A stretch of 64,000 nucleotides of DNA from Proteiniclasticum sp. (lineage in GTDB: Bacteria > Bacillota > Clostridia > Clostridiales > Clostridiaceae). Where the stretch lies: positions 103,649 to 167,648 of the forward strand of contig NZ_DOPX01000009.1 in NCBI RefSeq assembly GCF_003514505.1, written 5' to 3'. The translations under genes were made by a program, and so were the position numbers. Below are positions 26,761-34,072 of this stretch, piece by piece. Under the pieces are notes generated by a model. The model ran no database searches. It was not told the DNA's origin and saw only the letters and a program-made list of their open reading frames with translations. Numbering within the stretch: the stretch's first letter is position 1; each line of letters begins with the position of its first letter.

Positions 26761-26773
26761 GTGAACACTTCAC
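26761..26773 (-). other. Short inverted repeat between DUF1836 and VOC genes
   Basis: GTGAA-CAC-TTCAC forms a five-base-arm hairpin followed on the minus strand by AATTTTTT. It may be a weak terminator of the DUF1836 gene or an operator for the VOC gene. Confidence 0.35.
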
Positions 26774-26785
26774 CTGTAAATGTTG

Positions 26786-27277
26786 TCATAGAAGGCTTTT
26801 GGCAGATTCTGCCTCTTCCTCTGCAAGATTCTGGAAATAACTTGAAAGAAGCGCATAGAGATACACCAGGCTTTCCTTTTGATCGCTATCTGCTGCAACA
26901 GATTCGGAAAGATTCGAAGCGCAGGTGAGTGTGCTCTCGTAGCGGGAAAGAAAGGCCTCATATAGCGTGTAAAGATTCGTGGCATCTCCTTTTTCCAGCT
27001 CTTTGCTGAGTGGGGATAGAAGAATTTTGATCTGGGGCAGGGTCAGGGTTCTTTTAAGAATCTGGATGAGAGACAGCATCATGAGATGCTCTCTGGAGTA
27101 TTTTTTCTTTTCTGTTGGGAATAGGATTTTGTCTTTGGTATAATTATTGATCATGGTTTTGGTCAGTGGCCATTTAGGAAACTGTTTCTCCATGAGAGTC
27201 ATGACCTGATCCATATAGAGGCCGAAATCCGGCAGAGCTTCCACTTTTGGGAGCTGGGGAAAGGAATTTTCAAGCAT
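26786..27277 (-). CDS. DUF1836 family protein (MerR-like helix-turn-helix)
   Basis: This 163-aa protein matches the DUF1836 pattern. The opening segment reads LPDFGLYMDQVMTLMEKQF, followed by LTKTMINNYTKDKILFPTEKKKYSREHL, split here only by my reading of two adjacent helices, which has the form of a winged-helix MerR-type DNA-binding unit. The C-terminal half is helical. The family is widespread in Firmicutes and uncharacterised. It is divergent from the hemolysin III gene and could regulate it or the downstream VOC gene; this is inference. Confidence 0.75.
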   Translation of the reverse strand: MLENSFPQLPKVEALPDFGLYMDQVMTLMEKQFPKWPLTKTMINNYTKDKILFPTEKKKYSREHLMMLSLIQILKRTLTLPQIKILLSPLSKELEKGDATNLYTLYEAFLSRYESTLTCASNLSESVAADSDQKESLVYLYALLSSYFQNLAEEEAESAKSLL

Positions 27278-27349
27278 AGCTTCATCTCCTCATCTTGTTT
27301 TCAAAACTACATAACATCATCATAATAGATACAATTCACAATTTCAATA

Positions 27350-27377
27350 TTGCATTTTATGAAAGCTGCGGTATAAT
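27350..27377 (+). promoter_or_regulatory. Promoter of the hemolysin III gene
   Basis: A TTGCAT -35 and a perfect TATAAT -10 (27372-27377) are separated by 16 bases, about 48 bases before the start codon. Confidence 0.6.
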
Positions 27378-27424
27378 ACAAATAAGACAACACATAGTTA
27401 TTAAAACTAGATGGAGGGATCTAC

Positions 27425-28072
27425 ATGAAAAAAATCAAATTGAGAGAGCCTGTGAATGCCTGGACACATTTGGGCGGGGCGATCTTTTTCTTTATAGGAA
27501 CCATAGTGATGCTGGTTCATAGAATTGTGATAGAAGCATCCGTAAAGAGTATCGTGGGTGTCATCATTTTTGGAATCAGCCTGGTGCTTCTGTACTTGGC
27601 CAGCGGTATTTATCACAGTTATAATGGCAGTGAAAAAGTCATTAAAAAGCTGAAAAAACTGGATCACAGCATGATATATGTCCTGATTGCAGGCAGCTAC
27701 ACACCCATGTGTCTTATGGTTCTTGAAGGACAGCAGAGAGTACTCATACTAAGCATTGTCTGGGGTATTGCGCTCTTTGGGATTTTGTCGAAAATTTTCA
27801 TTCCGGGCATTCCCAGAGTGCTGTATACGCTCTTTTACCTCATGATGGGATGGATGGTCATTTTCTTCATTGGGGATGTGTATGCAAGTATTCCACAAGG
27901 GGGATTCCTGCTGCTTCTCTTTGGGGGAATACTTTATTCCATCGGAGGCATCATCTATATGATCAAGAAACCGAACTTTTCCAAGGTACTTGGCTTTCAT
28001 GAGCTTTTCCATTTGTTCATTTTAGGCGGCAGTCTTCTACATTATTTCTTCACATTCTTTTATCTCGCTTAA
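27425..28072 (+). CDS. Hemolysin III (PAQR/YqfA-like) family membrane protein
   Basis: This 215-aa protein has seven membrane segments. The conserved zinc-ligand-type residues of the PAQR superfamily are present: the Ser/His motif in SGIYHSYNG near residue 59, KLDHSMIYVLIAGSYTP near 77, and HELFHLFILGGSLLH near the end. A GGAGGG box precedes the ATG. The family is named after a Bacillus cereus hemolysin, but most members are not toxins and may be ceramidase-like hydrolases or membrane-homeostasis proteins. Confidence 0.9.
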   Translation: MKKIKLREPVNAWTHLGGAIFFFIGTIVMLVHRIVIEASVKSIVGVIIFGISLVLLYLASGIYHSYNGSEKVIKKLKKLDHSMIYVLIAGSYTPMCLMVLEGQQRVLILSIVWGIALFGILSKIFIPGIPRVLYTLFYLMMGWMVIFFIGDVYASIPQGGFLLLLFGGILYSIGGIIYMIKKPNFSKVLGFHELFHLFILGGSLLHYFFTFFYLA

Positions 28073-28132
28073 TTTTTTAGCGAGAGACTGGAAACAAATT
28101 GGTTACAGAACCCATTGAATTTAGGGGCTTTT

Positions 28133-28158
28133 GGCAGTTATAAAGACTGCCTTTAATT
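28133..28158 (+). terminator. Weak terminator after hemolysin III gene
   Basis: GGCAGT and ACTGCC form a six-bp stem with a seven-base loop, followed by TTTAATTTAT. Confidence 0.45.
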
Positions 28159-28249
28159 TATAGCTACAAATTGTTTAATTCTCTTCATATTTTCTTTACA
28201 AAAAAGACGTACTATAAAAAAGTCGTATGAAAATGATGGAGGAATGAAC

Positions 28250-29299
28250 ATGAAGCCTTGGAGCAAAGCGGTTGCCACTGCGTTGGTGATTTTAGCTGTT
28301 GGCAGTTTCCCGAAAGTTAGGGTACTGGCAGATGAAAACAGTAAAACAAAACTGAATGAAGTTGTTGCACAGATACAGACCCTTGAAGAAGTTAAAACTG
28401 AAAATGAACGGTTGGTTGAAACCAGAATAAATGAAATTGAAACCATTGGACAGGCAGTCTCTGTATTCCAGGACCGCATCAGGTTCCTGGCAGAGGAAAA
28501 AGCAGCAGTGGATGAAAGAATGGTGCTTCTTGATGAGCTGAAGCCTTCAAATCTTCTGCAGGCAGCGGTGCTGACCATCGCAAGAGCCTATACAGTCCTT
28601 GAAGAAGCAGAAAGAACTGCACTGATCCATGGAGAACTTGACGTATATGGGACCTATGAAAATCAGTATCTGCATCAGGATACCTATCGCGAGATTGAAG
28701 AAGCGCTGCTTCTGAAAAGAGCGGAGATTGAAGAGAACATTCTTCAGGTGGAAGCGCTGATGAATACAGAAATGGGCAAGAAAGAGCAGTATACAAATGA
28801 AGTGACAGAAGCTCAGAGAGTATCTGAAGAGACAAACGTGACACTGACTGCCCTTAGTGTAGAAAAAATCACATTGGAAGATCAGATCAAGAAAGAAGAG
28901 GCTGTGAGAAAATCCACCACTTTTATCTGGCCAACTTCAGGAAGATTCACCAGCCCCTTTGGGTACAGAATCCATCCGATTTCCAGAACCAGAAGAATGC
29001 ATACTGGAATTGATATTGCTAACAGTTCAGGCACCAACATCGCAGCCTCCCAGAATGGTAAGGTGATCTTTACCGGATATCAGGGAAGCTATGGAAAACT
29101 CATAGTGATCAGACACGCAAATGGCATGGAGACAGCTTATGCACATTTAAGCAGAATTTCCGTGAGCGTCGGAGACACTGTGACTCAAGGACAAAGCATC
29201 GGAAAGATGGGAAGTACCGGAGGATCCACTGGAAGCCATCTGCATTTTGAAATCAGAAAGAATGGCACAGCTGTGAATCCAATGAGCTATTTAAAATAA
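28250..29299 (+). CDS. Secreted M23 (LytM-type) peptidoglycan endopeptidase
   Basis: The product is 349 aa. The ATG at 28250 (MKPWSKAVATALVILAV) is six bases from GGAGGA; the ATG at 28244 abuts that box and is unlikely. A signal peptide is predicted to end near VRVLA-DE. Residues 30-215 are helical coiled coil, like EnvC/NlpD regulators. Residues about 225-349 are the M23 domain with HTGIDIANSSG near 250, YAHLSR and GSHLHFEIR near 331, which supply the zinc ligands. It probably cleaves peptide cross-links in the cell wall during growth or division. It is monocistronic with its own terminator. Confidence 0.93.
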   Translation: MKPWSKAVATALVILAVGSFPKVRVLADENSKTKLNEVVAQIQTLEEVKTENERLVETRINEIETIGQAVSVFQDRIRFLAEEKAAVDERMVLLDELKPSNLLQAAVLTIARAYTVLEEAERTALIHGELDVYGTYENQYLHQDTYREIEEALLLKRAEIEENILQVEALMNTEMGKKEQYTNEVTEAQRVSEETNVTLTALSVEKITLEDQIKKEEAVRKSTTFIWPTSGRFTSPFGYRIHPISRTRRMHTGIDIANSSGTNIAASQNGKVIFTGYQGSYGKLIVIRHANGMETAYAHLSRISVSVGDTVTQGQSIGKMGSTGGSTGSHLHFEIRKNGTAVNPMSYLK

Positions 29300-29304
29300 G
29301 AGAA

Positions 29305-29328
29305 GGAGAGCGGAAGCTCTCTTTTTTT
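29305..29328 (+). terminator. Terminator of the M23 peptidase gene
   Basis: GAGAGC-GGAA-GCTCTC forms a six-bp stem with a GNRA-type tetraloop followed by seven T. Confidence 0.88.
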
Positions 29329-29411
29329 GTGCAGGAAGTTATACACATTACACACAAGATGTTGTGGATTGTTTTTAAAAGTGCACCACATATTGTGTTG
29401 TATTCTTTTTC

Positions 29412-29440
29412 TTGACAATTAAGAACGTATGTTCTAAAAT
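29412..29440 (+). promoter_or_regulatory. Consensus promoter with a LexA (SOS) box in the spacer
   Basis: A perfect TTGACA -35 (29412-29417) and TAAAAT -10 (29435-29440) are 17 bases apart. The spacer contains GAACGTATGTTC at 29423-29434, which fits the Gram-positive LexA/DinR core GAAC-RNRY-GTTC exactly. The box abuts the -10, so bound LexA would block transcription. It serves the 88-aa gene at 29469. Confidence 0.82.
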
Positions 29441-29468
29441 AAGATCAAGAAGTAAAGAAGGTGATTTC

Positions 29469-29735
29469 ATGTACCCTCAGGATTATCGACGGCCATGCGA
29501 AGTGATCTCGTATTATAAAGAAGGAAAAGTCTATCCGCTGAAGTTCCGTTTCTATTCTGTGGAGAATGCTGCCTACTATGTGTATGAAGTGGAGAAGATT
29601 TACTATGTTCTGGAAGAGCACAGTAACGGTCTTACGGAGAAGACATTTTTCGTCCGGGGAAAAAGAAAAAGACTCAAAGAAAGGCATGCACTTTATCTGG
29701 ACCCCCGGCATAAAAGCTGGTGGATTCTCACATAG
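29469..29735 (+). CDS. Small basic protein under LexA-type control, function unknown
   Basis: This 88-aa protein is not recognised beyond being plausibly conserved. The ATG at 29469 (MYPQDYRRPCEVISYYKEG) follows GAAGGTG and is preferred to an in-frame start at 29412, which lies inside the promoter. The protein is rich in Tyr, Lys and Arg, with a basic stretch VRGKRKRLKERH near residue 60 and an aromatic C-terminus KSWWILT. It has no membrane segment. The beta-rich, basic character would fit a nucleic-acid- or protein-binding fold. Its promoter carries a perfect LexA box, suggesting a DNA-damage role such as an accessory to translesion synthesis; that is inference. Confidence 0.75.
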   Translation: MYPQDYRRPCEVISYYKEGKVYPLKFRFYSVENAAYYVYEVEKIYYVLEEHSNGLTEKTFFVRGKRKRLKERHALYLDPRHKSWWILT

Positions 29736-29825
29736 CCTCTACAGCTATCTTTGAAGGTCAGTGCCTTCCTGCGCGGAAGAGAAGTGCCTTTGTGAGTTTC
29801 TTAGGAGTCTCTTTAAAAAAAGCAG

Positions 29826-29854
29826 TTGACCGGAAGTGGAATTTCCTATAGAAT
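29826..29854 (+). promoter_or_regulatory. Promoter of the proS T-box leader
   Basis: TTGACC and TAGAAT boxes are separated by 17 bases, immediately before the T-box leader. Confidence 0.6.
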
Positions 29855-29859
29855 CTATA

Positions 29860-30085
29860 TGATATAAACGATGAAAAGAACCAGTATGGAAGTCCTGCCT
29901 TCATAGAGAGAGGGGATTGGTGAAAGCCCTCAAGGAAAGTTTCCAGAACCTGTCTTGGAGTTTCTCAACCATTTGAGCGGGGAAAGCCGTTATACTTTAG
30001 AGTGGATACGTTAGGAGAAGTATCAATAAGGGTGGTACCGCCGAAGAGATTTGGCCCCTTTTATTGAGTCTTCTTTTTTTATTTC
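29860..30085 (+). ncRNA. T-box riboswitch leader (proline)
   Basis: The T-box core AGGGTGGTACCGCC is at 30029-30042. Upstream is a Stem I with the AGAGAGAGGGGATTGG-type distal element near 29907-29923. The specifier triplet is most likely CCT at 29949-29951 (in GAACCTGTC), a proline codon; CCA at 29943-29945 is the alternative. A terminator stem with GAAGA and TCTTC arms ends in a T-run at about 30073-30080. Uncharged tRNA-Pro would stabilise the antiterminator and allow proS expression. Confidence 0.92.
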
Positions 30086-30109
30086 TTTTATTTTGTGGGA
30101 GGTATTGTT

Positions 30110-31546
30110 ATGAACAACAACAAAAAGCTTGTAGAAGCCATCACATCCATGGATGTGGACTTCGCGCAGTGGTACACAGACATCGTGAAAAAAGCAGAAC
30201 TCATCGAATATTCCAGCGTTAAAGGTGCTGTGATCCTAAGACCTTACGGGTATGCTCTATGGGAGAACATTCAGGGGTATCTGGATAAGAAGTTCAAGGA
30301 AACAGGGCATGAGAATGTCTATATGCCAATGCTGATTCCTGAGAGTCTTCTTCAGAAAGAAAAGGACCATGTGGAAGGATTCGCTCCTGAAGTGGCCTGG
30401 GTAACCCATGGGGGATCTGAGCCGCTCACCGAGAGGCTGTGCATCAGACCTACTTCAGAGACGCTCTTCTGTGAGCACTTCGCAAACATTGTGCAGTCCT
30501 ATAATGATCTGCCAAAGAAGTACAACCAGTGGTGCAGCGTCATCCGATGGGAAAAGACCACAAGACCTTTCCTAAGAACCTCTGAGTTCCTCTGGCAGGA
30601 AGGCCACACCATTCATGAGACCGCTGAAGAAGCCCAGGAAGAAACCATCAAGATGCTGAATGTCTATGCGGACATGTTCAGAGATTTTCTGGCCATTCCA
30701 GTGGTGAAGGGAAGAAAGACAGACAAAGAGAAGTTTGCAGGTGCTGAAGCCACCTATACCATCGAAGCGCTCATGCATGATGGAAAGGCTCTCCAGTCCG
30801 GCACATCCCATAACTTTGGAAAGGGCTTTGCGGAAGCCTTTGGCATCCGATATACCGGAAAAGACGGAAAGCTCAGCCATGTGCATCAGACCAGCTGGGG
30901 ACTATCCACTAGAGTCATCGGTGCCATCATCATGGTTCATGGGGATGACTCAGGGCTCATACTGCCACCAAGAGTGGCACCTACTCAGCTTATGATCATT
31001 CCAGTGGCACAGCACAAAGAAGGCGTTCTGGAAAAAGCAGAAGAGCTCCGCGGAAAGCTTTCAGGCGTATGCCGTGTGAAGGTGGATGCCTCCGATAAGA
31101 AGCCAGGATGGAAGTTCAGCGAATATGAGATGAAAGGTGTGCCTCTAAGACTGGAAGTAGGTCCCAAGGACATCGAAAACAATCAGGTGGTTCTTGTAAG
31201 AAGAGATACCCGTGAAAAGATGATCGTGTCCATGGATGATCTGGAAGCGAGAATTCCAGCGCTTCTTGACGAGATTCATGATGCGCTTTATGAGAAAGCT
31301 GTGAAGAGACAGGAAGAAATGACCACAACGGTGACCACTCCAGAAGAAATGAGAGATGCAGCAGACAACAAGCCTGGTTTCATCAAGGCCATGTGGTGTA
31401 ATGAGCTGGCTTGCGAAGAGAAGATCAAGGAAGTATATGGACTCAGCTCCCGATGTATGCCTTTTGAGCAGGAGAAGGTGGCAGACACCTGCATCTGCTG
31501 TGGAAAAGAAACAGACACCATGGTGTACTGGGGTAAAGCATATTAA
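30110..31546 (+). CDS. proS: Prolyl-tRNA synthetase (type 3, archaeal/eukaryote-like)
   Basis: The product is 478 aa, the length of the short type-3 ProRS without an editing insertion. The ATG at 30110 (MNNNKKLVEAITSMD) is used rather than GTG at 30095, because GGGAGG sits eight bases before it. Class II motif 2 is visible as RWEKTTRPFLRTSEFLWQEG near residue 145. The C-terminus has the zinc-binding Cys set (CNELACEE, SRCMPF and CICCGKE) and ends in Tyr. It charges tRNA-Pro in the cytoplasm. Expression is controlled by the preceding T-box. Confidence 0.97.
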   Translation: MNNNKKLVEAITSMDVDFAQWYTDIVKKAELIEYSSVKGAVILRPYGYALWENIQGYLDKKFKETGHENVYMPMLIPESLLQKEKDHVEGFAPEVAWVTHGGSEPLTERLCIRPTSETLFCEHFANIVQSYNDLPKKYNQWCSVIRWEKTTRPFLRTSEFLWQEGHTIHETAEEAQEETIKMLNVYADMFRDFLAIPVVKGRKTDKEKFAGAEATYTIEALMHDGKALQSGTSHNFGKGFAEAFGIRYTGKDGKLSHVHQTSWGLSTRVIGAIIMVHGDDSGLILPPRVAPTQLMIIPVAQHKEGVLEKAEELRGKLSGVCRVKVDASDKKPGWKFSEYEMKGVPLRLEVGPKDIENNQVVLVRRDTREKMIVSMDDLEARIPALLDEIHDALYEKAVKRQEEMTTTVTTPEEMRDAADNKPGFIKAMWCNELACEEKIKEVYGLSSRCMPFEQEKVADTCICCGKETDTMVYWGKAY

Positions 31547-31555
31547 AAAGAACTG

Positions 31556-31595
31556 GACAGGAGACGTGCAGATAGAGGCACCTCCTGTCTTTTTT
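31556..31595 (+). terminator. Terminator of proS
   Basis: GACAGGAG and CTCCTGTC arms are followed by six T. Confidence 0.88.
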
Positions 31596-31706
31596 GCATT
31601 TTTTGTAAACATCACAAGAGAAGAAACATTTTGAAGAAGCGGTGGATTATAATGAAGAGGAAGACAAAGCTGTGAAATGCAGCTGAACAAAAGGGGGGCG
31701 ATTGTA

Positions 31707-32036
31707 ATGTACCAACTGGAACAGCTGATTCAAGGGAACTATCATCTGCGCGGTGTAAAAGACAGAGAAGGCGACAAGGATTATTTTCTCGATAATGAAG
31801 GAAGACCCCTGATTCTCAAATACAAGATTGAGATGGAGTTTTTTAAAGTTTCTTCCATACTCCTCCGCGTTGGACAGGGAAATCTTTATTCCGTGCATTT
31901 TCTCATGGACCGGGACCTGCTCTCGGCCATGTCCTTTATTGAACTGGATGGAGAAAAACATGTGCTTTCATATGAGGTGACAGAGAAAAATGCAAGACTG
32001 ACCATCCTGCTGAAAGAAGGCGCTGTAGAAGCGTAG
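31707..32036 (+). CDS. Hypothetical protein, 109 aa
   Basis: The start at 31707 (MYQLEQLIQGNYHLRG) follows an AAGGGGGG box; an in-frame ATG at 31677 has a poorer site. The protein is soluble with alternating strand-like segments (FLDNEGRPLILKYKIEME, SILLRVGQGNLYSVHFL) and charged ends. No family is recognised. It lies between the proS terminator and its own terminator, so it is a single-gene unit. Confidence 0.7.
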   Translation: MYQLEQLIQGNYHLRGVKDREGDKDYFLDNEGRPLILKYKIEMEFFKVSSILLRVGQGNLYSVHFLMDRDLLSAMSFIELDGEKHVLSYEVTEKNARLTILLKEGAVEA

Positions 32037-32060
32037 ATAAAGCGGCGGTGTGAAAAGAAA

Positions 32061-32117
32061 AGAGTACAGTAATCTATGAGGAGCGATTCCTAAAGATACT
32101 GTACTCTTCTGTTTTTT
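32061..32117 (+). terminator. Terminator after the 109-aa gene
   Basis: AGAGTACAGTA and TACTGTACTCT form a perfect 11-bp stem with a 25-base loop, followed by TCTGTTTTTT. Its tail touches the end of the small minus-strand gene at 32116. Confidence 0.82.
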
Positions 32118-32235
32118 AATTGAACTCTTCTGCTATAGGGTGCTCCGCCAGAACCTTTTCCGATGCTTTCATCAAGAGCAGGGTACCAAGGAAAAGTGCC
32201 AGAAAAAAGAGCTTTTTCTTGTTGACTGGAATCAT
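32116..32235 (-). CDS. Small single-pass membrane or secreted peptide, 39 aa
   Basis: The frame starts with ATG at 32235 behind a strong AGGAGG box with eight-base spacing, and reads MIPVNKKKLFFLALFLGTLL with further hydrophobic and then polar residues, ending EEFN. The positive N-terminus followed by about 15 hydrophobic residues gives one membrane segment or a signal peptide; VLA before EHP could be a cleavage site. No family is recognised. It lies 28 bases downstream of the nitroreductase stop on the same strand, so it may be the last gene of that operon. Confidence 0.6.
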   Translation of the reverse strand: MIPVNKKKLFFLALFLGTLLLMKASEKVLAEHPIAEEFN

Positions 32236-32263
32236 AAGAAGTTCCTCCTATAGAATTATTTTC

Positions 32264-33058
32264 CTAATCTTTCATTTCAATGGTGATCATGTATTCCATA
32301 CCTTCATAGGTCACAGGGTCTTTCACCAGGCGGAATTTCATCTCCTTGCTTTTGAGGGCTATGACCATGAAGCCCAGAGCGAGTCCCATATCGATCTTAT
32401 TCAGGGAAGAAAAAAGCTTGCTTTTGATAAAGCCGAGTTTTACCCGAAGAAGATGGATTTTATGCCCATCCACTGCAAACCTCCAAGGCTGGGTATTGAA
32501 GGAGGATGGAGCAAGTCTTGCCGCTTCCAGTATAAACTTGTACTTTCTTTTTACTGGTCCCTGAAGGAGGATGTCCTTATAGGATCGCCTCTTATAATAA
32601 TCCAGTTTTGGATATAGGGACAGTGGATCTTCCGGATTGCCAAAGGCAATGAAAAGAATGGGCACTTCTTCTTCGCCCAGTGGTGCGAACTGCTGAATGG
32701 TAGTAAGATCCGCTCCCGGATAGGTGACGCAGGTGGCAATGCCTAAGTCGTTGAGCTTTAATAGCACATGCGCCATGGAGTAGCCTGCGGCCTGCCGGAA
32801 TCCGGATGCTTCTTTAGAAGCCACCACCAGGTAATGCGGAGACTTCACCTTGGTGTAAGCGCCCAGGATGCTGGTGCCTTTTTCCATGAAGTGCTCTCCG
32901 TCTTTTACCAATAGAAAGGAGACCGTGAGATTTTCAAAAAGCTGAGGTATATCCTGTAACGCCTGTTCCACCCGTTCCATGGAGGAAGGATCCAGGGAGT
33001 CCATGTTGAATTTTCGTGTGGATTTTCGTTTGGAGATATTCTGATAAAGTCTTTCCAT
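32264..33058 (-). CDS. TM1586-type nitroreductase-family protein
   Basis: The product is 264 aa. The ATG at 33058 (MERLYQNISKRKSTRKF) follows AAGGAGG. The N-terminal RKSTRKF and the later RLAPSSFNTQPWRFAVDG, the two halves of a nitroreductase FMN site, are about 170 residues apart, which matches the single-chain pseudo-dimer of the TM1586 nitroreductase family. The family binds FMN and reduces nitro or quinone-type substrates, although many members are uncharacterised. It follows ispF by 30 bases on the same strand. Confidence 0.8.
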   Translation of the reverse strand: MERLYQNISKRKSTRKFNMDSLDPSSMERVEQALQDIPQLFENLTVSFLLVKDGEHFMEKGTSILGAYTKVKSPHYLVVASKEASGFRQAAGYSMAHVLLKLNDLGIATCVTYPGADLTTIQQFAPLGEEEVPILFIAFGNPEDPLSLYPKLDYYKRRSYKDILLQGPVKRKYKFILEAARLAPSSFNTQPWRFAVDGHKIHLLRVKLGFIKSKLFSSLNKIDMGLALGFMVIALKSKEMKFRLVKDPVTYEGMEYMITIEMKD

Positions 33059-33088
33059 ACCCTGCCTCCTTTTCTGGGACTTCACTCG

Positions 33089-33565
33089 TTAGAATCTTTT
33101 GTCAATGAGTACGGCCACTTGAGAAGAGATGCCTTCTTTGCTTCCGGTGAAGCCAAGACCTTCTTCTGTGGTGGCTTTGATGTTGATCTGGTCTTCCTGC
33201 AGGTTCAGCACTTCACAAAGAACCTTTCTCATGGCAGGGATATGAGGTTTCATCTTGGGTTCCTGTGCAATGATCACACCATCAATATTGATGATTTTAT
33301 AAGAACGTTCTTTCAGCATCCTTTTTACTTCTTTAAGTAGAACCAGGCTGTCCACATCCTTATATTCAGCAGCGGTATCAGGAAAATGGGTGCCGATGTC
33401 GCCGAGGGCTGCTGCCCCAAGAAGAGCGTCCATGATGGCATGGGTCAGGACATCTGCGTCAGAGTGACCTAACAGTCCTTTTTCATGTGGAATCTTCACA
33501 CCGCCGATGATGAGGTCCCGTCCTTCCACAAGTTTATGTACATCATAACCTATACCTATTCTCAT
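33089..33565 (-). CDS. ispF: 2-C-methyl-D-erythritol 2,4-cyclodiphosphate synthase
   Basis: This 158-aa protein has family-typical length and motifs. IGYDVHKL gives the zinc ligands Asp 8 and His 10, HSDADVLTHAIMDALLGA gives His 42 and the diphosphate loop, and ATTEEGLGFTGSKEGI closes the active site. The ATG at 33565 follows GGAGG. It makes the cyclic diphosphate intermediate of the non-mevalonate isoprenoid pathway. No ispD is adjacent, unlike in many bacteria. It appears to be the first gene of an operon with the nitroreductase. Confidence 0.96.
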   Translation of the reverse strand: MRIGIGYDVHKLVEGRDLIIGGVKIPHEKGLLGHSDADVLTHAIMDALLGAAALGDIGTHFPDTAAEYKDVDSLVLLKEVKRMLKERSYKIINIDGVIIAQEPKMKPHIPAMRKVLCEVLNLQEDQINIKATTEEGLGFTGSKEGISSQVAVLIDKRF

Positions 33566-34072
33566 AAAATCCTCCATTAAACAGAGTTTTCTCTGTGTTC
33601 TTTCCTATATTATACCATGGTTGAGTAAAAACAGAATCTGGAGTTTCGTTTTCGAAACCCGCAATAAAATTATGAAAATGGAAAAGGGTCTGCACCTTAA
33701 AAAACGAAAAGTTTTCAGGGTTCCTTTATGGATATCTCATCCTTGATAAGACAATATCATTAATCTGTTAGTTTATTTAAAGAAAGTTAACAAATTAACA
33801 TCCAAAATTTAGATTGTTAAATACTGTCAAAACCTTTGATAATATTATACTAAATTTGTGAAAAGGTTTGTTTTGAGAACTTATCAAAAAAGAGAAGAAT
33901 TTCTTGTCGAATTCAGAGTAAAGATCCTGATATGCAGGGCATATTGAAGTTTCAATATTTGAGTTTTATGATATAATTATTCAGGAACTGTAAAAGAATG
34001 ATAAAGAGAATCGGGAGCTATTTCATTCTTGGTTTAATAATTAACGAAATTCTGAAAGGTCGGGTGAACAGT
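33566..34072. promoter_or_regulatory. Long divergent region between ispF and the rnf operon
   Basis: These 507 bases carry no gene. An extended -10 promoter, TGATATAAT with TATAAT at 33972-33977, points to rnfC, giving a leader of about 90 bases. An ATTGAA-GT-TTCAAT palindrome at 33943-33956 lies where the -35 should be and could be an operator. On the minus strand, TATAAT at 33609-33614 may serve ispF. GTTTCG-TTTT-CGAAAC forms a hairpin at 33643-33658. Half-sites such as GTTAACAA near 33786 recall Rex sites, but no full site was found. Confidence 0.5.

Noticed and set aside
29339..29347. Single DnaA-box-like TTATACACA after the LytM gene
   Set aside because: An isolated 9-mer is expected by chance in A/T-rich DNA and no second box is near.
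33780..33860. Possible Rex operator upstream of rnfC
   Set aside because: TTGTTAA and TTAACAA half-sites occur, but no pair has the required four-base centre; only half-sites are present.
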